From Verrucomicrobia subdivision 3 bacterium UBA693 (GTDB lineage: Bacteria; Verrucomicrobiota; Verrucomicrobiia; Limisphaerales; UBA8199): a stretch of 53,749 nt of DNA. Below are positions 25,863 through 35,228 of the stretch, piece after piece. The stretch lies in the NCBI GenBank assembly GCA_002298785.1, contig DBMR01000125.1, positions 1 to 53,749 on the forward strand, read 5' to 3'. The stretch's first letter is position 1, and each line of letters begins with the position of its first letter. The notes under the pieces are model-generated. The model made no database searches. It saw only the letters and a list, made by a program, of their open reading frames with translations, and was not told the origin of the DNA. The position numbers were made by a program, and so were the translations under genes.

Positions 25863-26870
25863 TCACGAGATCGGCGTTCCTGAAGCCGGCCGGGCGGTGA
25901 AAAGCCGTTTCAGCAAACTGAATTTCCTGCCCGTCAAATGATGTCGCCACGCATCGAGAACCACTGCCACAACGATTACCAATCCCGTAATGACCCGCTT
26001 GGTAGGTTCCGAGGCGCCCACCTGGGCCAATCCCGCCTCCAGAGTAGCGATAATAAGCACGCCAAAGAAAGTGTTCACCACCGAACCGCGCCCCCCCATC
26101 AGGCTGGTGCCCCCAATCACCACCGCGGCGATGGCGGAGAGTTCAAGTCCCACGCCCGCGTTGGGATCGGAGGAACCCAGGCGTGAGGTATAAAAGACGC
26201 CGCCCAACCCGGTCAGCAAACCGAGCAGGGCGAAAACCGCCACCTTGACCGGCTTGGTATTAATCCCGGCGAGGCGCACGGCGGACTCATTGGTACCGAT
26301 CGCCACGAGGTACCGGCCGAACACTGTTCGCGAAAGTACCACCTGCCCCGCCACAATCACCAGCAGGGTGATCAAAAAAGCAGGCGAAACTCCCAGGCCC
26401 GGAATCGGAGCGGACGGCCACTCCACCGTCGCGCCGATGTATTTCGTCTGCGAATGAGTGGTCAAATAGGCCACGCCTCGGGCAATCTCCAGCATACCCA
26501 ACGAAACAATGAAAGAAGGAATCCCCAGACCCACACTCACCAGGCCATTCAAGGTACCTGCGACCAACCCCACGCCCAATCCCAGCAGCGTGGCGACCCA
26601 GAACGGGAGGTGCCAGTTCACCAGGGCCAACCCTACCAGCGCTCCGCTCAATCCCAGCACTGACCCAACCGACAAATCAATCCCGCCGATTACCAGCACC
26701 AGGGTCATCCCGGCAGCGATCACGGCCAGGGCGGGAATGCGATTGGCCAAAGTCACAAACGTGCGCAGGCTGAGGAAGCTCTGGCTTAACATCCCGAAAA
26801 GCAGGACCAACCCCAGCCAGATAACCAGCATGGCCGCGTATTCAACCAGTTTCTTGGATTTCAAAGTCAT
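25863..26870 (-). CDS. rbsC: ribose-type ABC transporter permease
   Basis: 335 residues with about nine to ten hydrophobic helices. The conserved features of the family are present: GMTLVLVIGGIDLSVGSVLGL near residue 55, the EAA-like loop GTNESAVRLAGINTKPVK and the C-terminal GGRGSVVNTFFGVLIIATLEAGL. It forms the inner-membrane channel for a monosaccharide, probably a pentose. The start codon overlaps the RbsA stop by four bases (ATGA), so both are translated together. It is the last transport gene of the GH127-rbsK-rbsB-rbsA-rbsC cluster. The sugar specificity cannot be read from the permease. Confidence 0.95.
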   Translation of the reverse strand: MTLKSKKLVEYAAMLVIWLGLVLLFGMLSQSFLSLRTFVTLANRIPALAVIAAGMTLVLVIGGIDLSVGSVLGLSGALVGLALVNWHLPFWVATLLGLGVGLVAGTLNGLVSVGLGIPSFIVSLGMLEIARGVAYLTTHSQTKYIGATVEWPSAPIPGLGVSPAFLITLLVIVAGQVVLSRTVFGRYLVAIGTNESAVRLAGINTKPVKVAVFALLGLLTGLGGVFYTSRLGSSDPNAGVGLELSAIAAVVIGGTSLMGGRGSVVNTFFGVLIIATLEAGLAQVGASEPTKRVITGLVIVVAVVLDAWRHHLTGRKFSLLKRLFTARPASGTPIS

Positions 26871-28393
26871 GATGGGTGACTCTCCACTTTCCGATCCAGG
26901 TGCCCACTAAAAGCCGCCCGGGTAATCTTCTCCTGGGTCCACTCGCCGGGAGTGAATTCCGCGCTGATGCAACCCTGCGACATCACGAGGAGCCGGTCGC
27001 AGAGCGACATCAACTCTTCCAACTCGCTCGACACCACGAGCACGGCCTTGCCTTCCCCGGCCAACTCTCGCAGCAACTCGTACATGGTTTGTTTGGCCGC
27101 AACATCGATCCCCCGCGTCGGTTCATCGAACAGCAAGATACGACAATCGCGGGCCAACCACCGGGCCACCACCACCTTTTGCTGGTTGCCGCCGCTCAAT
27201 TCCCCCACTGCCTGTTCCACGGAATTACAGGATATCTGCAACCGCTGACGATACGCTTCGGTCGTGCGCTCCTCCGCACCCGTATCCAACCAACCTCCAG
27301 CCCGCGCGTAGCGCACCAGGGTGTTCAGCGTCGTGTTTACGCGGATCGATTGTGGCATCAGCAGGCCGTCCTGCTTTCGGTCCTCGGGCATCAGGCCGAT
27401 ACCGGCGAGCAAAGCGTCGGTCGGGCAAAGAATTTTTACTGCTTTTCCATCCACAAAAGTCTCGCCGCCGCTCTTCACGTCCGCGCCAAAGATCGCGCGC
27501 AAAGTCTCGGTGCGACCGGAACCAATCAAACCCGCAATCCCCAGTATTTCACCCTGACGGAGCGTGAAGCTGACATCCCGCACTTGGTCCCCAGCGCTAA
27601 GATTACGGACTGACAAGGCGACCGGACCGGCTGGGCGTTCGGACAAACCGCCACGCTCAGGCAATTCGTGTCCGACCATTTCGCGCACCAGGCAGTCCGG
27701 AGTGACGTCAACGGAAAGATGCGTCGCGACGGCCCGACCATCCCGCATCACCGTAATTCGGTCCGCGATCCGCTTGATTTCATCCATCCGGTGACTGACG
27801 TAGATGATACCCACGCCCTCCTGACGGAGTTTCCGGAGGTGGCCAAACAAGCGTTCAATTTCGGGGTCAGTCAGGGCGGCGGTGGGTTCATCCAAAATTA
27901 GCACCCGGCAATTTCGCGACAACGCCCCGGCCAGCTCTACCAGTTGCTGATGGCCCACCCCCAACGCCCCAGCAGGAGTGGCAGGATCGAGGTCCCCCAA
28001 CCCGACACGCGCCAGGGCGGCCCGGGCCGACTCGTGTAGTCTCGACCGCTGAACAAATCCCGCGCGGCAAGGCAGCCGGTTGAGAAAGATATTCTCCGCC
28101 ACGCTCAGGGTGCCGATTACATTGAGCTCTTGCAGCACCATGATGACGCCCGCGTGCTCCGCGGCGCGTTTAGACGCCGGAGCATGGGGCAGTCCGGCGA
28201 GCCGAATTTCCCCGCCATCAGCTGGAGTCAGCCCGCAAAGAATTTTTGCGAAAGTGGACTTTCCGGCGCCGTTGCTGCCGACCAGGGCATGCACTTCCCC
28301 CGAGCGGAGACTGAAACTAAAGTCCAGAAGAACAGGGACGTTGTAACTCTTTTGGAGCCGCGTGACCTGCAGGAGATGAGCGGCTTCCGCCAT
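26867..28393 (-). CDS. rbsA: ribose-type ABC transporter ATPase with two ATP-binding cassettes
   Basis: 508 residues. The first cassette has Walker A GSNGAGKST, a changed signature GVGHQQLVELAGAL and Walker B VLILDEPTAALT. The second has a degenerate Walker A (GLIGSGRTE), normal signature LSGGNQQKVVVARWL and Walker B ILLFDEPTRGIDVAAKQ. This asymmetry is typical of RbsA/MglA/XylG, the fused ATPases of the pentose and galactose importers. It lies 9 bases after rbsB and overlaps rbsC by four bases. Confidence 0.95.
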   Translation of the reverse strand: MAEAAHLLQVTRLQKSYNVPVLLDFSFSLRSGEVHALVGSNGAGKSTFAKILCGLTPADGGEIRLAGLPHAPASKRAAEHAGVIMVLQELNVIGTLSVAENIFLNRLPCRAGFVQRSRLHESARAALARVGLGDLDPATPAGALGVGHQQLVELAGALSRNCRVLILDEPTAALTDPEIERLFGHLRKLRQEGVGIIYVSHRMDEIKRIADRITVMRDGRAVATHLSVDVTPDCLVREMVGHELPERGGLSERPAGPVALSVRNLSAGDQVRDVSFTLRQGEILGIAGLIGSGRTETLRAIFGADVKSGGETFVDGKAVKILCPTDALLAGIGLMPEDRKQDGLLMPQSIRVNTTLNTLVRYARAGGWLDTGAEERTTEAYRQRLQISCNSVEQAVGELSGGNQQKVVVARWLARDCRILLFDEPTRGIDVAAKQTMYELLRELAGEGKAVLVVSSELEELMSLCDRLLVMSQGCISAEFTPGEWTQEKITRAAFSGHLDRKVESHPS

Positions 28394-28402
28394 GGCTAGA
28401 GC

Positions 28403-29377
28403 TTATCGGGTGATGAGATCCACGGCGGTGGTCTGATCTGCCGGAGGAACTTCCCCTTTAAGAATCTTTAGCGCGGCTTCAATTCCAAACACAGCGAGCA
28501 GATCGCCGTGCTGGTCGGCCGTCGCCACGACCTGGCCCTTTTCCAACAAAGGTCGCATCGCGCTGATGTTGTCAAAACCCACGACCAGCACTTTGCCGGT
28601 CTTGTTCGCGGCTTGAATGGCCGAAACCGCGCCCAGGGCCATATTGTCATTCGCGCACAGAATGGCCTTGAGGTCCGCGTGCTCGCTCAGCATGGCCGCC
28701 GCGACGTTGTTGGCCGCGTCCATTTCCCATCGGCCGCTCTGAACGCTCACGATGTTGGCGCCCGCCGCCTTCATGGCGTCCTCGAAACCCAGTCGCCGTT
28801 GTTGGCCGTTGAAGGCTGTTGGGATCCCTTCAATAATAGCCACCTTATCGCCGGGCGTCAGTTGCTTGGCGAGCGCTTCACCCACCTTGCGCGCCCCGGC
28901 CCGGTTATCCGGACCAACGAACGGCACCTTCAATGCCGCCTGTGTGAGCACCTCGGCCTCCAGTTTGTTGTCGATGTTCACCACCAGGATGCCGGCGTCT
29001 TTCGCCCGCTTCACCACCGTGACCAGCGCTTTTGAATCCGCCGGCGCGATCACGATGGCGTTGACCTGCTGCGCAATCATCTGCTCCACCAGGTTGACCT
29101 GCTCGGCCAGGTCCGTCTCGTTCTTGATGCCGTTAACGATCAGGGCGTAATTCGCCGCGTTGGCGGCCTGATGCTGACGAGCCCCTTCCGCCATCGTGCT
29201 AAAAAATTCATTCGCCAGCGATTTCATCACCAGGGCGATCTTCGGTTTGCCCGGACCGGATCTGTCAGAGCCGCCCTCCCCCAGTTTGCCACAGCCGCCG
29301 ATCGAAAGCACGAGCGCAGCCATGGTTAGGCTGAGCCCAAGACTGGCGGTAAATTTCGAAAATATCAGCTTGTTCAT
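28403..29377 (-). CDS. rbsB: ribose-type periplasmic sugar-binding lipoprotein
   Basis: 324 residues from the ATG at 29377, chosen because AGAAG precedes it by about seven bases and because it opens a lipoprotein signal (hydrophobic helix, then LSIGGC at the lipobox). The mature protein is a periplasmic-binding-protein type 1 fold: KIALVMKSLANEFF, INGIKNETDLAEQVNLVEQM, NAIVIAPADSKAL, LKAILCANDNMALGAVSA and KVLVVGFDNI. Gly after FGIE and the C-terminal segment are complete. Lipidation suggests anchoring to the membrane rather than a free periplasmic protein. It delivers the sugar to RbsAC. It starts 17 bases after the stop of the ribokinase gene. Confidence 0.94.
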   Translation of the reverse strand: MNKLIFSKFTASLGLSLTMAALVLSIGGCGKLGEGGSDRSGPGKPKIALVMKSLANEFFSTMAEGARQHQAANAANYALIVNGIKNETDLAEQVNLVEQMIAQQVNAIVIAPADSKALVTVVKRAKDAGILVVNIDNKLEAEVLTQAALKVPFVGPDNRAGARKVGEALAKQLTPGDKVAIIEGIPTAFNGQQRRLGFEDAMKAAGANIVSVQSGRWEMDAANNVAAAMLSEHADLKAILCANDNMALGAVSAIQAANKTGKVLVVGFDNISAMRPLLEKGQVVATADQHGDLLAVFGIEAALKILKGEVPPADQTTAVDLITR

Positions 29378-29394
29378 AATTTTCTTCTGAGTAA

Positions 29395-30384
29395 TTAACA
29401 ACGACGCCGAGTTCTTCCACGCATCGAAACTTTTCCCGTGGCGAGCACGGATTCTATCTCCTGCCGTGTGGGCGCTGATGGTTGGGCGCCGAACCGGGTA
29501 ACGGAAATGGCCGCCGCAGCGCTGGCAAATCGTGCGGCTTCCAACAGCGGCCGGCCCTCGGCCAGCGCCACTGCGATCGCACCGTTGAAGACGTCACCCG
29601 CCCCGGTGGCATCCACGGCGTCTACTTTGAATCCGGGGATCATCTGCCGCAAGTCTTTACCAGCCACGAACGCCCCGCGCGACCCCATCGTGATTACGAC
29701 ATTGCGAACGCCTTGCCCCAGGAGCTTGTCGGCGGCTTCGGAGGCTGTCGCCTCGTTGGAGACGGTCACCCCCGTCAACAATTCGGTCTCGCTCTCATTC
29801 GGCGTGAGCAGAAACACGTTCTTAAGCAAATTCGGCGGTAGCGGTCGCGCGGGCGCCGGATTCAGCACCACCCGCACACCGGCAGCAACCGCGTGACGGA
29901 CGGCGGCCTCCACCGTGCGCATTGGGGTCTCCAACTGCAGCAGGAACACCTGCGCGCGGCGAAAGGCGCTGGCTGCCTGGCGCACATCTGCCGGGCTAAG
30001 CCGGTCATTGGCCCCGGAAGCAACGGCGATGCTGTTTTCGCCCTGCTTGTCGACAAAGATCAACGCCACCCCCGAAGGCTTAGCCGGGTCACGAACCACG
30101 TAATCCACATTGATCCCATCGGCAATGAAACCGGCCATGGCTTCATCGCCATTAGCGTCGCGCCCGACACGAGCGATAAACGTCACCGCCGCACCCGCAC
30201 GGGCGGCGGCCACCGATTGATTGGCTCCCTTGCCGCCGGCAGCGCGGACGAATTCGCCGCCCAAAATCGTTTCGCCAGCCTTGGGTATCCGCGGCAATTT
30301 GATCACTAGATCGGTGTTCGAACTGCCGACGACGACCACTCGGGAACCAGGGTTACGCGGGGATCTTTGTTTTGAGGTTTTCAT
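29395..30384 (-). CDS. rbsK: ribokinase (PfkB family)
   Basis: 329 residues. The substrate-binding glycine motif GGEFVRAAGGKGANQSVAAA is near residue 42 and the ATP/catalytic motif DAVDATGAGDVFNGA is near residue 250, with the catalytic Asp in TGAGD. It phosphorylates D-ribose or a related pentofuranose after import. The C-terminus ends with an unusual basic tail, RGRTRRRC. The ATG overlaps the stop codon of the GH127 gene by four bases and the rbsB gene follows directly, so hydrolase, kinase and transporter are on one transcript. Some PfkB kinases in such loci act on other sugars, so the ribose specificity is by family only. Confidence 0.94.
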   Translation of the reverse strand: MKTSKQRSPRNPGSRVVVVGSSNTDLVIKLPRIPKAGETILGGEFVRAAGGKGANQSVAAARAGAAVTFIARVGRDANGDEAMAGFIADGINVDYVVRDPAKPSGVALIFVDKQGENSIAVASGANDRLSPADVRQAASAFRRAQVFLLQLETPMRTVEAAVRHAVAAGVRVVLNPAPARPLPPNLLKNVFLLTPNESETELLTGVTVSNEATASEAADKLLGQGVRNVVITMGSRGAFVAGKDLRQMIPGFKVDAVDATGAGDVFNGAIAVALAEGRPLLEAARFASAAAAISVTRFGAQPSAPTRQEIESVLATGKVSMRGRTRRRC

Positions 30385-32726
30385 CGGTCAAAAGCCTGCA
30401 ATTCCGCGCAAGATGAAAAGCTCTGGGCTGGATTATCCCCGCAAGCGGGTACGCCTAGGACACGCACCGCCAGCGCTGTCACCGGAGCAGCCAACTGCAC
30501 GGTAAAGCTCTGACCGTTTTTAATGCTCCCGTTGCTGGTCGCGGTTGTCGCCGGATAATCAGTCAACTCAGCGATGGTTTCCCAAGCCGCTCCGGTTTCG
30601 CGCTGGATTTGCACCTTGGGCTTTCCCGCGCTGGCGTCGAACCAACCGCCATCGTGAAAGTTGCTGCCGTGCATGAACACCACCCGGCGGAAAGTGACGG
30701 GCGCAGCCAGTGCCACCGCAAACCAATCCTGCTTCGCCGATTGGCCATTAAAAGTCACCACCATGCTCTGCGGGTCATCATCAATTATGGAACCGGACAC
30801 GTTGCCCAACCGCGATCGACTCTCCGTTCCATCCCATAGGAGATTGAGACTTGGCGGGCGCGGTAGCGGCAACCAGACCTTGTAGCGGGTCCCGGATCCA
30901 CCAGCATCCGCAAACGGGACCAGGCGCACGACGACTGGCGTACCCGATGGCCGAGCCTGCGCGTTTACCTTGAACACCTCCGCACCCGGCCAGGTCTTCA
31001 ACCGGTCCAGCGCGGGCTCAGGGGTGACCGACAACATAGCCAGATCCGGATTGGCAATGGTGATCGAAGCGAGACTCATCATACCTGCTGGGAGTAAGGC
31101 GTCATCGGCTGCGAGCACAAGGGGGCCGTAGAGGATGGCCACTTTCCCCTGGTTGCGATGATCACCAAGGATCACTCGTGGTTCCAGCTTAAGATCTAGT
31201 TCGATAATGTCCCCCGGCGACCAGGTCCTGCGCAAGGCCACGTAGCCATCGGAACCGGTTTTTGCTTCCCATTTGCGTCCGTTAATCGCAATGGAGGCGG
31301 TGCGACACCAGGCGGGAATCCGCAACTTAATCGAGAATTTCTCCGTCACTAAGGGCTCCACCTTGACCCTCACCCGCCCTGCGCTGGGATAATGCGTTTC
31401 GGTGACCAGTGAGACTGGGCTGCCATTTCGCAACTGCAACCGGGCCGTTCCGGCATCGTAAAGGTTCAGCACCACACCATCAGCATCGGTGCTGGTGGCA
31501 AAAGTGGGGATCAAGGCGACGCCGCGCGGCCCGCTGGACAGGCAACAATGACCGTCCAATGAATCGCTGTACGGTTTCTGACCCTCCATTTGGACGTAAT
31601 ACCCCCAGGCCGAGCAATCCGGACGTTGCGCGCCGAGCAATTGGTTCAGCACCACCCGCTCGAGTTGGTCGGCAAAACGCGCTTCCCCGGTCAATCGCAA
31701 CAATTGGGCGTTGAATTGCAGCCAGGTGACCGTGACACAGGTTTCGCCCACATTGGCGACATTGGGCAGATCGTAGTCATCATGGAACAACTCGCCGTAA
31801 CTGGCCGCTCCCGTAAGGTAAAGCCGTTTGTCCACAATATCCTTCCAGGCATTCAAGCAAGCTTCAAGGATTCGCCGGTCGCCGCCCACCGTGCGGTAAT
31901 ATTCCAGCGCCCCATTCAGGCAGGAAAGCATTTCATAAGCTTTGCCATTCCCGACTTTGTCCACCCGCTTGACGGACATCAGCGTGGAGATGATATGCGG
32001 TCCATTCGGCTGCTCCCACGCGCGCAGGATATATTTGCAGAAATCGAGATATCGCGGTTCCCCGGTCAGGCGATAGAGCAATACCATCGGCTCCAGCACG
32101 CTGGTCGGCGCCATGCCTCGGTGTTCGCCGGCCTGAATCAAATCCCGTTGCCCGGGACGATCACCAAAAACCTGGCAGAGCAAGTCCGCCATCCGCTGGC
32201 ACGTGGACAATGGCTCGAGATTGCCGGTGTAGCGCATGTAGGTAATGAGCCCGATTAAGTTGTATTTGTGGGCCCACACATCCCACTCGGTCCAGCGCTG
32301 CTGCTCGACATAAGTTCCTAGGTAACCATCCCCCAATTGGCATTTGCAGAGCTCTGCCACCGTCTCGTCGAGTCGCGCGCGCAGCTTCGGATCGCCGGTG
32401 TAAACCCACGCCAGCGTCGCCGCGTGCAGCCATTTTCCGACATGTTCACCATCCCAGGACTGCCGTCCCGGACGTTTCCGATAACCTTCCAACAACCGCG
32501 CGGGATCCAGCATCGCCAAGCGATTGCGCTCGTTGGCCTCGGTGCGCATGCCCACCCACCCGGTCAAATGCGCCCGGTCCGGTATCAGGAAATCCTGACG
32601 GTCCTTTACCGCGCACGGAACCTTCTCCCGCACCGGAGTCACCAGAGCTCCAGACGTCGTCACTATGCTCCCTGCCAGAGTGCTGACGCCCAGAATCACT
32701 GCTAAAATGTCGAGCTTCGTTTTCAC
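30381..32726 (-). CDS. GH127 beta-L-arabinofuranosidase (DUF1680) with discoidin-like C-terminus
   Basis: 781 residues from a GTG that opens a signal peptide (MKTKLDILAVILGVSTLAGS); a TTG 42 bases upstream is possible. The (alpha/alpha)6 catalytic domain keeps the zinc-thiolate site of family 127: Glu328 and Cys330 (GETC) and Cys394, Cys395 (GHCCLSSGPR), with acid/base Glu312 (YGELFHDDY) sixteen residues before Glu328, as in HypBA1 (Glu322, Glu338, Cys340, Cys417, Cys418). A beta domain follows, then from about residue 630 an F5/8-type region (LGNVSGSIIDDD, FMHGSNFHDGGWFDAS, SCAELQAF) that may bind carbohydrate. It would release L-arabinofuranose outside the cytoplasm and is the first gene of the operon. 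Confidence 0.93.
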   Translation of the reverse strand: MKTKLDILAVILGVSTLAGSIVTTSGALVTPVREKVPCAVKDRQDFLIPDRAHLTGWVGMRTEANERNRLAMLDPARLLEGYRKRPGRQSWDGEHVGKWLHAATLAWVYTGDPKLRARLDETVAELCKCQLGDGYLGTYVEQQRWTEWDVWAHKYNLIGLITYMRYTGNLEPLSTCQRMADLLCQVFGDRPGQRDLIQAGEHRGMAPTSVLEPMVLLYRLTGEPRYLDFCKYILRAWEQPNGPHIISTLMSVKRVDKVGNGKAYEMLSCLNGALEYYRTVGGDRRILEACLNAWKDIVDKRLYLTGAASYGELFHDDYDLPNVANVGETCVTVTWLQFNAQLLRLTGEARFADQLERVVLNQLLGAQRPDCSAWGYYVQMEGQKPYSDSLDGHCCLSSGPRGVALIPTFATSTDADGVVLNLYDAGTARLQLRNGSPVSLVTETHYPSAGRVRVKVEPLVTEKFSIKLRIPAWCRTASIAINGRKWEAKTGSDGYVALRRTWSPGDIIELDLKLEPRVILGDHRNQGKVAILYGPLVLAADDALLPAGMMSLASITIANPDLAMLSVTPEPALDRLKTWPGAEVFKVNAQARPSGTPVVVRLVPFADAGGSGTRYKVWLPLPRPPSLNLLWDGTESRSRLGNVSGSIIDDDPQSMVVTFNGQSAKQDWFAVALAAPVTFRRVVFMHGSNFHDGGWFDASAGKPKVQIQRETGAAWETIAELTDYPATTATSNGSIKNGQSFTVQLAAPVTALAVRVLGVPACGDNPAQSFSSCAELQAFDR

Positions 32727-32785
32727 GATCGTTTTGGTGTGTGCTCTGAGTAGGAGATCATTTAGCAATTCTGGATCAAATGCGA

Positions 32786-32802
32786 GCCGGCAAATTACCG
32801 GC
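32786..32802 (-). terminator. GC-rich stem-loop after purN
   Basis: GCCGG (32786-32790) pairs with CCGGC (32798-32802) around a 7-base AT-rich loop, 63 bases beyond the purN stop and 60 bases before the GH127 start. On the minus strand it is followed by TCGCATTTG, a weak uridine run. It may separate the ABC-export/purN transcript from the GH127 operon. Confidence 0.4.
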
Positions 32803-32864
32803 GCTCAACACGCCGGGACATGTCCTTGGCCCCGCCGGGCAGTTGCAAGGCTTCTGCACTTCCC

Positions 32865-33500
32865 TCAGGCGCGGGGTGACAAACCGAGAACGCGGCGACC
32901 CTGGACGCAAAACCCTCGGTGCGCCAACTTGCCAACACAAGCCGGGTAGAGTTCATGTTCCGCCACCTGAATGCGTTCATGCAACGTGGCCGCGGTATCC
33001 CCATCGAGCACTGGAACGGTTTGCTGCCCGATAATGGGCCCGGAGTCGATGCCGGCATCCACGAAATGCACGGTGCATCCGGCTACCTTCACCCCATAAT
33101 CCAACGCCTGTCGCCAGGCTTCCAGACCGGGAAAGGCCGGGAGCAGCGAGGGATGGATGTTAATGATTTTGCCTGCAAACGCCGACAGCAGGCCGATCTT
33201 CAGCACCCGCATGAACCCGGCCAGCACGACGAGCTCGACCTGAGCTTCCCGCAAGCTCGCCACCCAGGTTTGTTCTGCCACTTCATCCAATCGCGTGCGG
33301 AATTTTCCCGGGGAAAGGTACCTTGCCGGTATGTTGCGCTGGCGCGCTTGCGCCAGGATTCCCGCATCTTCCACATCGCTTAACACCTGCACAGGGACCG
33401 CGTTGATACGCCCCGCTGCACAGGCATCGGCAATGGCGACGAAATTTGACCCTTTCCCGGATCCCAGGATACCCAATCGTAAAGGTGATTGTCCGTTCAC
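32865..33500 (-). CDS. purN: phosphoribosylglycinamide formyltransferase
   Basis: 211 residues. The enzyme transfers a formyl group from 10-formyltetrahydrofolate to GAR in purine synthesis. The N-terminal GAR-binding loop is LGSGKGSNF, and the catalytic residues Asn114, His116 (IINIHPSLLPAFPG) and Asp152 (VDAGIDSGPI) keep the spacing of the E. coli enzyme (Asn106, His108, Asp144). It lies 102 bases after the last permease gene of the ABC-2 operon on the same strand and could be read through from it, although the functions are unrelated. Confidence 0.95.
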   Translation of the reverse strand: MNGQSPLRLGILGSGKGSNFVAIADACAAGRINAVPVQVLSDVEDAGILAQARQRNIPARYLSPGKFRTRLDEVAEQTWVASLREAQVELVVLAGFMRVLKIGLLSAFAGKIINIHPSLLPAFPGLEAWRQALDYGVKVAGCTVHFVDAGIDSGPIIGQQTVPVLDGDTAATLHERIQVAEHELYPACVGKLAHRGFCVQGRRVLGLSPRA

Positions 33501-33602
33501 AGGCTGTTCTTAGCCAGCCGGGGACACTGAACGCAAGAATTACTTCCGGGCGAGCGTCAGGAAATGCTTCCGCCACCCGCAATTTGCCCCGCGGGACGCT
33601 GG

Positions 33603-35228
33603 TCACTTGCCCGCGAGGATCTCCAGCAACCCCTTCTGTGGCGCGTACCGCCGCTGCGCCGCGGTGCGGAACTCCTCACGCAACTTCATTTGCGCCCACG
33701 CGCCCACCACAAAGTCATTAATTAAGCCGAACAGGCACCACATGCTGAAAAATGTTTCCCAGCCGCCGCCCGTATGCGACGTCACGCTGGCCATGCCGAT
33801 TAAAGCCAGCAGCGCCCAAGGCGGAAAGAACACTAAAGCCAGACTGTTGGCAGAAGCCCGATTGGGTTGCCGCGCCGTCAGCCCCATCCATTGGCTCACC
33901 CAAAACAGGGCTCCCAGATCAATTAGTGTCATGACGATCATCCCCAACCAAAGACAAATCCACATGGACCGGTCGGATCCGTACTGGGTTTTGATGGTAG
34001 CGATGAATAGTACCGTCTCGATCAACAAAATGAAGACCAACGGGCCGAGAAAAATTCGTCGTAAGGAAAGATATTGGCCTCGCAAAATCTCGCTTACTGT
34101 AAGCGGCGTCGAAAGCAGCAACTCAAGGGCGCCGTTATGATGGTCCTCAGCCAATTGCCGACTGGCCTCGGAGGCAAAGGCCACACGGATAATGAAATTC
34201 AGAATAATACCCGTCATGAAATAGGTGCCCTCGTTCGTCCAGTCTGACTTGAAGCGGTGCCACCCCCAGGCCCAAATCGCCGCCATAACCACTAAAGCAA
34301 ACCAGGCCACCGCCGGTTTCCAATGCCGACGGGACGTCAGCCAATAATACGCGTTCCGATCCAGTAACTTTCTCCGGAAGCGAGCGTCGCTGGGAGAATT
34401 CCCACGCAACCACAATTGAATACGATGCCCCACCCCACCGCGCCCGCTGGAGGAGGGTCGGTCCTGCCACATTCTTGGCAGGATGAGGGAGGCAAAACCC
34501 AGAAGAACCCAGGCCAGGGCGTGGGTCGCCCCCAGCGAGGTCCAGAATTGCCAGGCACTTCGCCGATAAAGCGCGTCGAAACCCAGCGCGTAGGTGTAGC
34601 CCGGGCAGAGAATGTAGCCCCAGGGAAAAACACTCCGACTGGTGGGATCTTTACCAACCAGGTAAGCATCGAGCGCGGGTAAACCACCGGCAACTAAGAT
34701 TAGCACTAGCAGGGTGCCCCACACCGCCACGTGCGCTGACCGGGCGACGGTTGAAACCAGCATCCCGCAGGCTAACGAGAAAAAGAGCGCGTTCAGGGCC
34801 ACCAATGACATCCGACCAAACTCGCCGAGAGTCACTCCTCCCATGAGCAGCGGCAAGCCCAGCACCGGCACAATCGCCAGGGCTCCGTAAAAAGCGTCCA
34901 GCGAGCTCGCCACCAGTTTCCCCAGCACCACATCGTGCCCACGTAGATTTGTCAGGAACAACAGGCCCAGGGTCCCCTCGCGCCGCTCCGCGCTCAGGCA
35001 ATCCGCCGTGAACCGCACGCCCGCCATGGCACAATAGAGTGTCATCATCGCGGTCATGACCCCGAAAATGGCCTTGGAGGTTTCCTGCGGAAAAGACCCG
35101 GCCATCACCGAGAGCATCCAGGCGGTGATCGCCACCGCAACCGTCGCGGACAGCATGCGCGTCCAATGCGTCGCTTTGCGCCGCGCGGCTACCGTCAATT
35201 CGCGGATCACGATGGGCAGAAACTTCAT
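33603..35228 (-). CDS. ABC-2 type permease, second of a paralogous pair
   Basis: 541 residues with about twelve hydrophobic segments; membrane protein of an export-type ABC system. It starts FLPIVIRELTVAARRKATHW, nearly the same as the start of the upstream permease (FLPIAGRELAVAARRPATHW), and both share TADCLS, GLLFLT and LLMGGVT, so the two arose by tandem duplication. The motif with ADCLS.E.R.GT.GLLFLT is a known feature of verrucomicrobial ABC-2 permeases. Its start overlaps the stop of the first permease gene by four bases (ATGA). The two probably form a heterodimeric channel with the ATPase at 36921-37877. Confidence 0.88.
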   Translation of the reverse strand: MKFLPIVIRELTVAARRKATHWTRMLSATVAVAITAWMLSVMAGSFPQETSKAIFGVMTAMMTLYCAMAGVRFTADCLSAERREGTLGLLFLTNLRGHDVVLGKLVASSLDAFYGALAIVPVLGLPLLMGGVTLGEFGRMSLVALNALFFSLACGMLVSTVARSAHVAVWGTLLVLILVAGGLPALDAYLVGKDPTSRSVFPWGYILCPGYTYALGFDALYRRSAWQFWTSLGATHALAWVLLGFASLILPRMWQDRPSSSGRGGVGHRIQLWLRGNSPSDARFRRKLLDRNAYYWLTSRRHWKPAVAWFALVVMAAIWAWGWHRFKSDWTNEGTYFMTGIILNFIIRVAFASEASRQLAEDHHNGALELLLSTPLTVSEILRGQYLSLRRIFLGPLVFILLIETVLFIATIKTQYGSDRSMWICLWLGMIVMTLIDLGALFWVSQWMGLTARQPNRASANSLALVFFPPWALLALIGMASVTSHTGGGWETFFSMWCLFGLINDFVVGAWAQMKLREEFRTAAQRRYAPQKGLLEILAGK

